Shown here: piece after piece, positions 33,707-41,600 of the stretch | Layout of the letters: every line of letters starts with the position of its first letter | How positions within the stretch are numbered: position 1 is the first letter of the stretch | Assembly: GCA_964519665.1 (NCBI GenBank) | Contig: CAZFIV010000002.1 | Coordinates: 148,706 to 212,705 of the forward strand | Direction of reading: 5' to 3' | DNA from: JANQQN01 sp964519665 | GTDB lineage: Bacteria; Myxococcota; Kuafuiibacteriia; Kuafuiibacteriales; Kuafuiibacteriaceae | DNA length: 64,000 nt | Made by a program: the position numbers and the translations under genes | The notes under the pieces: generated by a model | What the model was told of the DNA's origin: nothing | Databases searched by the model: none | The model's input: the letters and a program-made list of their open reading frames with translations, nothing else

Positions 33707-34831
33707 ATGCGACGGTTCATTTATCTCGTCCCCGGGTTCTTTGGGTATAGCCGCCTCGGCGGGCTGAATTACTTTTTCCGGGTGCGCGAAGTACTCGAGG
33801 CGGCGCTCCGGGCCCGTGGGATCGAGGCCACGGTGATGGAGTGCCAGACGCAACCCACCGGCTCCATTCCCCGTCGAACGGATCGTTTGATCCAAGAGAT
33901 CGAGGCCATGGGTGGTCTGTCGGCCGACGAAATCCACCTCGTGGGGCACTCGACCGGAGGCCTCGACATCCGGCTCCTCGCGACTCCCGGAGTGCGCGTC
34001 CGCAAAGACGACCTCGGTCGCCGTCTCGCCGACCGCGTTGCGTCGGTCATCACCGTCGCCACCCCCCATTTCGGCTCGCCGCTGGCCACGATCTTCACGA
34101 CGCTCCCGGGCCGCAATCTTCTCGAGCTCCTGTCGACCATGGCGCTATCGCGACCGGGCCGGCTCGGGATCTTCTTTGGCTCGAAGCTGGCGATGAGTGT
34201 CGCCCGGTTGGATGATCTTCTCGGATTGAAAGATACGGCCCTCGACTACGCGGTCGCCAAGCTTCTTCAGTACATCACCCGCAATCCGGACGACCCCATC
34301 TGGACGTTCATGCGGGAGATATCCGACGACCAAGGGGCGCTCATTCAGCTGACGCCCGAAGGCACCGACCTCTTCAACGCGGCAGTCATCGACCGGCCCG
34401 GGATCGCTTACCGATGCATCGTGGTCGGAGCGCCGCCCTACGATGCCAAAATGCTGCTCGAGTTGATGGCCCGCGACCGCTCCCCCAGCGCTGCCCTCTT
34501 CCGAATCTTGTATGCGTTGGTTGCGCAAGAACACTCCGCCTATCCGTACCCCGATCCGCCCGAATCGGTCGCCCGGCTCGTGCGAGAGTCCCTGCCCTTT
34601 GCACTCGACAGCGAAACCAACGACGGAGTCGTCCCGACGTTGAGCCAGATCTATGGTCACCCAATTCTGACTGTGGTGGGCGATCACCTCGACGTGGTGG
34701 GGAAGTTCAGGAACGCGGGGGGTGACCCGATGGCCGGATGGCTTACATCCGGCGCGAGCTTCACGGAAGAGGACTTCCAACGGATCTACGGAGCCGTCGC
34801 CGATGAGGTCGCCAACACGGCGCGTTCCTGA
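33707..34831 (+). CDS. Alpha/beta-hydrolase (lipase/esterase-like)
   Basis: A 374-residue protein starting MRRFIYLVPGFFGYSRLGG, with an oxyanion-loop-like VPGFFG. The nucleophile elbow is HLVGHSTGGLD (GxSxG, Ser catalytic), as in triacylglycerol lipases and esterases. SETNDGVVPTLSQIYGH carries the candidate acid and VVGDHLDVVGKF the catalytic His. No signal peptide, so it is probably cytoplasmic or peripheral. The ATG at 33707 is chosen because the hydrolase fold begins there; the frame is open upstream to 33497 but that extension is low-complexity. It ends 5 nt before the convergent rsh stop. Confidence 0.85.
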   Translation: MRRFIYLVPGFFGYSRLGGLNYFFRVREVLEAALRARGIEATVMECQTQPTGSIPRRTDRLIQEIEAMGGLSADEIHLVGHSTGGLDIRLLATPGVRVRKDDLGRRLADRVASVITVATPHFGSPLATIFTTLPGRNLLELLSTMALSRPGRLGIFFGSKLAMSVARLDDLLGLKDTALDYAVAKLLQYITRNPDDPIWTFMREISDDQGALIQLTPEGTDLFNAAVIDRPGIAYRCIVVGAPPYDAKMLLELMARDRSPSAALFRILYALVAQEHSAYPYPDPPESVARLVRESLPFALDSETNDGVVPTLSQIYGHPILTVVGDHLDVVGKFRNAGGDPMAGWLTSGASFTEEDFQRIYGAVADEVANTARS

Positions 34832-34836
34832 CAGCC

Positions 34837-36990
34837 TCAGACAGAGACTCGCTCGACTGAATAGACCCCACTCAGGCCCTCGATATCCTTCATGACGCGC
34901 CGAAGCTGCTCGGCGTCCTTCACGGTGACCAAGAACATGTTCGTGGCTCGATTGTCTTTGCGAGTCTTGCAGTTCGCGCTCAAAATGTTGACCCCCGCCC
35001 CGCTGAACGCTTGGGACATGGTCGCCAGGATGCCCGTCTTATCGTCGGTGACGACTTTCAGCTGCACCGATCGCGGTACCGAGCTGCGGGTGTCCCAGTA
35101 CACCTCGACCTTGCGCTCGGGGTCGAGCTGAAGCGCCTTGTCGCAGTCGAGCGCATGAACGGTGATGCCTCGCCCCCGGGTCACGAAGCCGACGATGGCA
35201 TCGCCGGGTACCGGGTTACAGCATTTGGCAAACCGCACCAGTAAGTCGTCGATGCCCTGCACGCTGACGCCGGTCTGGCTCTTCTTGGCGACGGCGCTAA
35301 ACAGTCGCTCGAGCCGCGACTTCGGCTTGTCGTCTTGCGGGCCCCGGTTGAGGACGTCTTCCGGGAGCGCTCTCTGCAAGATTTCTTGCGGCCGAGCCTT
35401 GCCGTATCCGACCGCCGCCAGGAGGTCTTCGGCTTTTTGGTACCGGCCCCCGTCGACGGCGCGGTTGATCGAGCCGTCTTTGAGGAGTTTTTGCAACGAG
35501 CGTCCGTAGCGTTTGGCTTCCTTGTCGAGCAGCTCCCGCCCCATCTCGACCGCTCGGCGACGCTGCTCGCGCCGCAGGTAGGCGCTGATGCGGGTGCGGG
35601 CGCGGCCCGTCTTGACGAACCCGAGCCAGTCCTTGTTCGGCCGCTGGTTCGACGAGGTCATGATCTCGACGGTATCGCCGTTCTTGAGGCGATACCGTAG
35701 CGGCACGATGCGCCCATTGACCCGGGCTCCGGTGCAGTGGTCGCCGACCTCGCTGTGAATCATGTACGCGAAGTCGACCGGCGTAGCGCCGCGCTTCAAC
35801 TCCTTGACCTCGCCCCGAGGCGTGAACACGAAAACCTCGTCGCTGAACAAGTCGACCTTCACCGTCGACAGGAAGTCGGTCGGGTCTTTCAGGTCGCGCT
35901 GCCACTCCATCAGCTGGCGCAACCATGCGAATTGGTCGTCGCCTTTCTTCGCAGCCGGCTTGCCCTCTTTGTAGGCCCAGTGCGCCGCGATGCCGAGCTC
36001 GGCCACCGCATCCATCTCTTCGGTTCGGATCTGAATCTCGACCCGCTGAACCTCGGGCCCGATCACGGTGGTGTGAAGCGACTGGTACCCGTTCGGCTTG
36101 GGCATCGCGATGAAGTCTTTGAACCGGCCCGGTACCGGTCGCCACGTCGCGTGACAGATCCCCAACGCCTGATAGCAGTGGGCGACGTCGTCGGTGATCA
36201 AGCGAAACGCGATGATGTCGTTGACCTGTTCGAACTCGATATTCTGCGACTTCAGTTTGCGCCAAATGGAATAGATGTGTTTGACGCGCCCCTTGACTCG
36301 GCGCGGAACCCCGCCTTCGGCCATCTTGGCCTCGAGAACCCCCTGTACGTCTTCGATGTAGCCCTCGCGAGACTTGGCGGTGCGTTCGAGCTTCTCTGCA
36401 ATATCGTCGTACTCTTTGGGGTGCAGGTACTTGATGCAGAGATCTTCGAGGGCCGCCTTCACCCAGTAGATGCCGAGACGGTTGGCCAGCGGCGCGTAGA
36501 TCTCGAGGGTCTCCTTGGCGATCCGTTCCTGCTTCGGGGCCGCCATATGCTCCAGCGTCCGCATGTTGTGGAGGCGGTCGGCGAGCTTCACCAGGATGAC
36601 CCGGATGTCTTTGGCCATCGCGACCAGCATCCGGCGGAAGTTCTCGGCCTGTTTTTCGAACGCGGTATTGAAGGGAATGTTGAGCTTGGTCACTCCGTCG
36701 ACGATCTCGGCCACTTCCGTGCCGAACAGCGTTTCCAGCTCTTCCTTGGTTGCTTTTGTGTCTTCGACCGTGTCGTGGAGAATACCGGCGCATATCGCGT
36801 ATTCATCCAACTTCATGTCGGCGAGCAGGCAGCTCACCTCGAGGGGGTGCGTGAGATACGGCTCACCGGATTTGCGGACTTGTCCACGGTGAGCCTCGTA
36901 GGAGTAGACGTAGGCCTTCTTGATGAGGTCCGCATCCGCGTTGGGATGGTACGCCTGGACCCGCTCAATGATGTCGTTCAGCCGAAGCAA
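34837..36990 (-). CDS. rsh: (p)ppGpp synthetase/hydrolase, RelA/SpoT family
   Basis: About 717 residues, normal for bifunctional Rsh enzymes. It makes and degrades the stringent-response alarmone. Domains in order: HD hydrolase (HPLEVSCLLADMKLDEYAIC, ILHDTVEDTKAT, KLADRLHNMRT), synthetase (RFKDFIAMPKPNGYQSLHTT, IQIRTEEMDAVAELGIAAHW), TGS (VFVFTPRGEVKELKRGATPV), a helical/Cys conserved domain (FAKCCNPVPGDAIVGFVTRG) and ACT (GILATMSQAFSGAGVNILSA). The HD motif HDTVED is intact, so hydrolase activity is expected. A TTG at 36990 is chosen: AGAGGGA sits five bases upstream and the protein then starts LLRLNDIIERVQAYHPNAD as relatives do. The frame runs on to 37191 into the divergent kinase gene. 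Confidence 0.95.
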   Translation of the reverse strand: MLRLNDIIERVQAYHPNADADLIKKAYVYSYEAHRGQVRKSGEPYLTHPLEVSCLLADMKLDEYAICAGILHDTVEDTKATKEELETLFGTEVAEIVDGVTKLNIPFNTAFEKQAENFRRMLVAMAKDIRVILVKLADRLHNMRTLEHMAAPKQERIAKETLEIYAPLANRLGIYWVKAALEDLCIKYLHPKEYDDIAEKLERTAKSREGYIEDVQGVLEAKMAEGGVPRRVKGRVKHIYSIWRKLKSQNIEFEQVNDIIAFRLITDDVAHCYQALGICHATWRPVPGRFKDFIAMPKPNGYQSLHTTVIGPEVQRVEIQIRTEEMDAVAELGIAAHWAYKEGKPAAKKGDDQFAWLRQLMEWQRDLKDPTDFLSTVKVDLFSDEVFVFTPRGEVKELKRGATPVDFAYMIHSEVGDHCTGARVNGRIVPLRYRLKNGDTVEIMTSSNQRPNKDWLGFVKTGRARTRISAYLRREQRRRAVEMGRELLDKEAKRYGRSLQKLLKDGSINRAVDGGRYQKAEDLLAAVGYGKARPQEILQRALPEDVLNRGPQDDKPKSRLERLFSAVAKKSQTGVSVQGIDDLLVRFAKCCNPVPGDAIVGFVTRGRGITVHALDCDKALQLDPERKVEVYWDTRSSVPRSVQLKVVTDDKTGILATMSQAFSGAGVNILSANCKTRKDNRATNMFLVTVKDAEQLRRVMKDIEGLSGVYSVERVSV

Positions 36991-36995
36991 GGTCG

Positions 36996-37002
36996 TCCCT
37001 CT
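36996..37002 (-). promoter_or_regulatory. Ribosome binding site fixing the rsh start at TTG
   Basis: AGAGGGA on the minus strand, five bases before TTG 36990. It supports this rare start over ATG codons at 37035 and 37062, which have no such site. Confidence 0.6.
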
Positions 37003-37087
37003 TGGGTATCTAAGCACCGTAACACCTCGCGTCATCCGCCTCAACGACGCGCGGCGTTTCATTGATGTTAGGTCATATTGGTTCTCG

Positions 37088-37116
37088 TTGTCTGCAACGC
37101 CCCCGATCGATAGTGT
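37088..37116 (+). promoter_or_regulatory. Predicted promoter giving a leaderless kinase mRNA
   Basis: TTGTCT (37088-37093) and TAGTGT (37111-37116) are 17 bp apart. The expected +1, seven bases after the -10, is the A of the ATG at 37123. Confidence 0.55.
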
Positions 37117-37122
37117 GTCACT

Positions 37123-39456
37123 ATGTCCAGGCAGTCGTCGCTCACATCGGGGGCGTATCCCGACGAGCCGGCCGTGCGGCCAGGTGGCCACGACCCATTA
37201 GGGGAGGCCAACGGTGTTGGCGCGGCCGACCCGGTGAGCCACCTCGATGGCCGTGGCGGCCGGCCTGATCCCTCGGTGGCGGAACCTCTTTCGGCCGATG
37301 CCTTCGGGGCCGAGTTGCTTCCGACCGACGGCGCGGAACCGCTATCGGCCGACGCCTTCCGCCCACCACCGGGTCGCGCGAAGCCTCGAACGTTGAGCCC
37401 TGCGTCGAACGCTGGCTCAGATACGCGCTCGCACGCCGGTTCGACCCCAGGGTCGCGCCCCGCCTCGAGCACCACTGGATCGAGCGGGCTGGGCTCGAGC
37501 GGGCTGGGCTCGAGCGGGCTGGGCTCGAGCGGCATGGGCTCGAGCGGCATGGGCTCGAGCGGCATGGGCTCGAGCGGGCTGGGCTCGAGCGGGCTGGGCT
37601 CGAGCGGGCTGGGCTCGAGCGGCATGGGCTCGAGCGGCATGGGCTCGAGCGGCATGGGCTCGAGCGGGCTGGGCTCGAGCGGCATGGGCTCGAGCGGGCT
37701 GGGGCCCGACGTCGGGTTTCGGCCCTCCCCGACCGTCCCCACCGCGCCGGTGCGAATCGAGTCGCGAGGCTCGGCGGCCCCGCCCTCGCAGCCTGCCGAG
37801 GGAATGCGCCGACCCTCGGCGCAAGCCCCGAGGACGCCGTCGCGACTTCACATACCGACTCGAGTTGGCCCCTACGAGGTCATGGGCGAGATCGGCTCCG
37901 GCGGAATGGCCTTCGTGTACAAAGCGCGCCAGCCCGCACTCGACCGCATGGTGGCCATCAAGATGCTGCGGCCGGAGTTCGTTCACGAGCCGCAGATTTC
38001 CACCCGATTCGAGCGAGAAGCGACCGCCCTGGCGACGCTTCGGCACGGGAACATCGTGCACGTGTACGACTTCGTTCAGGAGGGTGACCGAGCGTACATT
38101 GTGATGGAGTATGTCGACGGGATCGACTTGTTCGAACTCATCGCGGACAGGCAGCGGGTTCCGCCAGAAGTGGCCGCCCTGATCGCCCGCGGGATCGCCG
38201 AAGGGCTCGAGCATGCCCACAATCGCGGCCTTGTGCATCGCGACATCAAGCCCTCGAATGTTCTTCTGTCCAAGAAGGGCGAAGTCAAGGTCATGGATTT
38301 CGGGATTGCTCGGGATCCTGACAAACATGAAATCACCAGGGTTGGTCTGGCCGTCGGCACGCCCGCTTACATGGCACCTGAACAAATTCGGGTCGAAAGC
38401 GTCGACGCTCGAACCGACGTGTTCGCCTTGGGGATCGTGCTGTACGAATTGTTGGCCGGCGACAAGCCGTGGGCCGACGATGGCGGTCGCTCGGTCACGT
38501 CGGCCATTCTCGACTTGCCCATGCGGCCCCTGAGCATCATGGCGCCCGATGTCCCCGGCACCCTCGCCGCGATCGTTCGAAAGTGCCTGAAGAAAGACCC
38601 GTCGGATCGCTATCCGTCGATGTTCGAGCTGATGACGGACCTGGATGCGTACATTCGTAAGAACACCACCGCCGATCCTCGGAGCCGATTGCTCCTCTAT
38701 CTGTGGAACCGAAAGAAGATCAGCCAGGAAGAGCTCGAGAACACGTTGCCGAAAGACCTTCTCGAGCGAGGCGGCGTTCGTCGTCGCGACGCGGGTCTGT
38801 CCCCTTTACCGACCCAAGACCTGCTCCGACCGGTCGTCTGGGCACACGCGGCCACGCTCGGAGCGGTCGTCTTGGCCGCCGCGCTCGCGGCGCCCGAGTC
38901 GTTCACCGCCCGTCAGCTTCGGCGTCAGCGAGTGGTCCTGGCGCCCGGATCAGCGGTCGCAGAGACGATGGTCGCCGCGGCCCCACGGCCGTCGCTCGAA
39001 CCCGACTCGGTTCTGCAAGCCGACCGCGCGACCGAACGTCGGGTCGGTCCTCCCGCCGATTCTCGAGTGGAGCCGATCGGCACTGCCATCGGCGCTCCAG
39101 TCGAAACCCAGGTCGAGGGCTCCGGAAGCGAGACGCCCGCCTCCCAGGAGCCACCGCCCGCATCCGAACCGGTGGCCGCTGATCCGGCCGTCGAGGCGGC
39201 GCAAGAGCCCTCGCCGAGCTCGAGCGAGTCGATGGTCGTCGGTACCGGCTACCTACAAGTCGTGGTCAAGCCCTGGGCGGACGTGTCCGTCGACCATGAA
39301 TTCGTCGATACGACACCGTTCGGTCGCAAGGTTCCGCTCAAGCCCGGACGCCACGTGGTGAGCTTGCGCAATCCGAACTACAAGCCCCAGGACCGGTTGA
39401 TCGAGGTCAAGCCGGGCGAGGTGGTAAGGCTCCAGGTGGAGCTGGAAGCGCTTTGA
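37123..39456 (+). CDS. Transmembrane Ser/Thr kinase with GSSG[L/M] repeats and PEGA domain
   Basis: A 777-residue protein. The N-terminal 240 residues are low complexity and include 15 tandem GSSGL/GSSGM pentapeptides (about 119-193). The kinase domain (about 248-510) has IGSGGMAFVY, Lys in VAIKML, HRDIKPSN, MDFGIARD and GTPAYMAPE, so it looks active. A segment after it (RSRLLLYLWNRKKISQEELE) is helical, followed by one membrane stretch (HAATLGAVVLAAALAA), a Pro/Glu-rich linker and a PEGA-like domain (VVVKPWADVSVDHEFVDTTP). The ATG is probably leaderless. Its stop overlaps the start of the LysM protein by one base (TGATG), so the two are coupled. Confidence 0.93.
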   Translation: MSRQSSLTSGAYPDEPAVRPGGHDPLGEANGVGAADPVSHLDGRGGRPDPSVAEPLSADAFGAELLPTDGAEPLSADAFRPPPGRAKPRTLSPASNAGSDTRSHAGSTPGSRPASSTTGSSGLGSSGLGSSGLGSSGMGSSGMGSSGMGSSGLGSSGLGSSGLGSSGMGSSGMGSSGMGSSGLGSSGMGSSGLGPDVGFRPSPTVPTAPVRIESRGSAAPPSQPAEGMRRPSAQAPRTPSRLHIPTRVGPYEVMGEIGSGGMAFVYKARQPALDRMVAIKMLRPEFVHEPQISTRFEREATALATLRHGNIVHVYDFVQEGDRAYIVMEYVDGIDLFELIADRQRVPPEVAALIARGIAEGLEHAHNRGLVHRDIKPSNVLLSKKGEVKVMDFGIARDPDKHEITRVGLAVGTPAYMAPEQIRVESVDARTDVFALGIVLYELLAGDKPWADDGGRSVTSAILDLPMRPLSIMAPDVPGTLAAIVRKCLKKDPSDRYPSMFELMTDLDAYIRKNTTADPRSRLLLYLWNRKKISQEELENTLPKDLLERGGVRRRDAGLSPLPTQDLLRPVVWAHAATLGAVVLAAALAAPESFTARQLRRQRVVLAPGSAVAETMVAAAPRPSLEPDSVLQADRATERRVGPPADSRVEPIGTAIGAPVETQVEGSGSETPASQEPPPASEPVAADPAVEAAQEPSPSSSESMVVGTGYLQVVVKPWADVSVDHEFVDTTPFGRKVPLKPGRHVVSLRNPNYKPQDRLIEVKPGEVVRLQVELEAL
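37477..37701 (+). repeat. 15-bp coding tandem repeat, 15 copies
   Basis: Fifteen in-frame copies of a 15-bp unit (GGCTCGAGCGGGCTG or GGCTCGAGCGGCATG) encode GSSGL or GSSGM. The order of variable residues is LLLMMMLLLMMMLML, so six-copy blocks seem to have been duplicated. Each unit carries CTCGAG. The array produces long spurious frames on the other strand. Confidence 0.9.
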
Positions 39457-40497
39457 TGCTGGCCATGCGACTGCGAAGGGCGGCGGTGCTCACGGCGGCG
39501 GTGGTCATGAGTGCGGCGAACCTCGGAAGGTCGGCGCCCGCGCAGGCCTCTCCGCCGGATCCGATCATTCACCGGGCCTCCGGCGGCGAGACTTACAAAG
39601 GGTTGGCCGAACAATACTACGGACGCGAGCACGACTTTTTCGCCCTCCATCTTCGCAAGCTCAACGACCAGCCGGAACCGCTTCGAGCGGGCACCCCGGT
39701 CTTGATTCCGACGGTGCACCGGATCGAAGTCCAGCGGAACCAGACCATCTCGGAGTTCGCCGAGAGCTACCTGTATTACCCGGAACGGGGGGCCTACGTG
39801 AAGGAGCTCAATCGGTTGTCTTCCGACGAGCTTCGCGCCGGGCAGCGCGTTTGGGTCGGCTTCGCGTCTTTGCATCATGCCGTCGACCGCGAAGACACGT
39901 TCGAATCCGTCGCAGAGTCGTACTATCGCGACCGAAGCCCCCGCCGGGTGCGCCTCCTCCGCCTGTACAACATGATGCCGGCCGAACGGGTCACCTCGGT
40001 CGAGGCGATCCGAATCCCGCTCGACGCGAAGGCCCTTTCGGCGCGCCGGGTCGCTCGAAACCGCCGCAGCGATACGTCGACGCCGCGCAAGGCCCGCCTG
40101 GCCAGTACCTCCGCCCGTCGGCGCCGAGCCGCCAAACAGAGCCCACCCCCTCGAGCCCGAGCCGATAGCCGCGCGCCCGAACGCTCCCCGCGCGCTCGAG
40201 CCGCTGGTGGAGCAGGCGATCGCCGATGGCCGGCAGCGGCTGCTCGAAGGCCAGTTCAGAGGGGCCTTGGCGGTCGCGGACGAGGCGCTCGAGCGTTCGC
40301 CCCGGGCGAACGTGAGTCAGCGAGTAGAACTGCTCCGAATCAAGGCCGTGTCTCTCATTGCGCTCGATCGCACCGACGACGCGCGCCAGACCTTCATCGT
40401 TCTTCGGCGTCTGGATCCGACCTATCGGCTGGACCCAAAGCGAACTTCACCCAAGATCCTGGAGGTCTTTCACTCGGTGGGCGATCTGGTCGACTGA
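39456..40497 (+). CDS. LysM-like/TPR exported protein with an apparent frameshift
   Basis: The frame from ATG 39456 begins with a signal peptide (AVLTAAVVMSAANLGRSAPA) and has LysM-like modules (GETYKGLAEQYYGREHDFFA, NQTISEFAESYLYYPERGAY, REDTFESVAESYYRDRSPRR). Past about 40140 it becomes Arg-rich nonsense. From about 40146 the +1 frame instead gives a good protein with a TPR-like end (LVEQAIADGRQRLLEGQFRG, LLRIKAVSLIALDRTDDARQ) stopping at 40497. Removing one C from the CCCCC run at 40146-40150 joins both into one 346-residue protein. It is either a sequencing error or a real disruption. Periplasmic peptidoglycan-associated protein, coupled to the kinase by TGATG. The last 28 nt overlap the convergent gene. 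Confidence 0.75.
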
Positions 40498-41600
40498 CCC
40501 CTGTTCGACTGATCTCCGGCCGTTCGTCCTTGGTCTTGACCCGCCGGCGGTCCGCTGCCGTCCACGGGGGCCGACGGCGGCCGATACCAAGCTCGAATGA
40601 GCGCGCCGGCCGGTTTGTTGCGAGGCGTGTAGTTCGAATCGTCGAGGCCGCCAAAGCCGAACCAGTTCCACCAGTACACGCCCTGCAACCACGGTTGGCC
40701 CGAGAACCGTCGAATGAAGGCCAAATACGCGCGGCGCTGTTCTTCGAGATCGATCGGCGCGTCGCGGGTCTCATCCCAGGGCCAGGCCGCGCCGCCATCG
40801 AGGCTCGGATAACCGACCTCGGTGATGACCAGCGGCTGCCCGATCTGGCGACTCCAGCCTTCGAGGTCCTGGACCACCGGCGTCCACGCCTCGGTCAGGG
40901 TCGCCGTCGACGCTTGAAGGTCCTTGGTGAGCTCCCAGTAGCCGGTCAATCCGATGACATCGAGCGCGTCCCAGAAGCGGACCGGTCGAAAGTGGTCCCA
41001 GTTGGCGCTGTACATGAGCTCCAACTCGGGGGCCGCGATGCGGATCCGTTCGATGAGCCCCAGCCAGCGGTCCCGCATCCGCTCCCGCGTCAACAGCTCG
41101 CTGCCGACCGAGAGTCGTTGGGCGCCCTCGTCCTTCGCGATCGTCGCCGCCAACATGATGAACGCCTGATAGGAGCGCCACCACTCGTCTTCGTCGACGG
41201 GCTGGATCTTTCCTCGCCACTCGTCGCGAGAGCTGTTCTTGAGACGGACAATCGGAAAGATCGTGACGTGCAGGCCGAGTTGCCGCCCGTAGCGAACGCT
41301 GTCTCGCACCTGTTCTTCCGTCGCGCTCCACCCCTCGACCGGACCGATATCCACCGCTTGCAGGTTCTCCTGCCACCAAACCCACGTCAGACTTACGTGC
41401 GTGGCGCCGGTCGCTGCGATCTCATCGAGCAGCATTCGGTACCGGTACTCCGGGTCACCGGAGAATAAACCGAGGGCGATGCCTCGCTCGACCGGGGGCG
41501 GACCGAGATCGGTTGGAGGTGGAGGCACCGCGGCGGCGCCGGTCGCACACCCGGCCACGGCCACCAGCGTCAGCGCGGAACCGATGATCCGCTGCTTCAC
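40470..41600 (-). CDS. Glycoside-hydrolase-like lipoprotein (TIM barrel, GH113-like)
   Basis: About 376 residues from GTG 41600. A lipobox (TLVAVAGC) marks it as a lipoprotein. The body resembles TIM-barrel glycosidases of the GH113/GTA type: LDEIAATGATHVSLTWVWWQ, GLHVTIFPIVRL, RLSVGSELLT (candidate acid/base Glu) and QPLVITEVGYPSLDGGAAWP (candidate nucleophile Glu), then GVYWWNWFGFGG. It probably acts on an envelope or external polysaccharide; the substrate is not known. The GTG overlaps the upstream stop in GTGA; an earlier in-frame ATG at 41639 would put the start inside the neighbour. Its tail overlaps the convergent LysM/TPR gene by 28 nt. Confidence 0.75.
   Translation of the reverse strand: MKQRIIGSALTLVAVAGCATGAAAVPPPPTDLGPPPVERGIALGLFSGDPEYRYRMLLDEIAATGATHVSLTWVWWQENLQAVDIGPVEGWSATEEQVRDSVRYGRQLGLHVTIFPIVRLKNSSRDEWRGKIQPVDEDEWWRSYQAFIMLAATIAKDEGAQRLSVGSELLTRERMRDRWLGLIERIRIAAPELELMYSANWDHFRPVRFWDALDVIGLTGYWELTKDLQASTATLTEAWTPVVQDLEGWSRQIGQPLVITEVGYPSLDGGAAWPWDETRDAPIDLEEQRRAYLAFIRRFSGQPWLQGVYWWNWFGFGGLDDSNYTPRNKPAGALIRAWYRPPSAPVDGSGPPAGQDQGRTAGDQSNRGQSTRSPTE

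Noticed and set aside
35297..36793. 498-residue minus-strand frame within rsh
   Set aside because: It is an alternate frame of rsh with an Arg/Ala-rich composition and no domain.
37417..38385. Minus-strand frame with ARAHAARAQPAR repeats
   Set aside because: It is the complement of the GSSG[L/M] repeat and kinase domain; not a gene.
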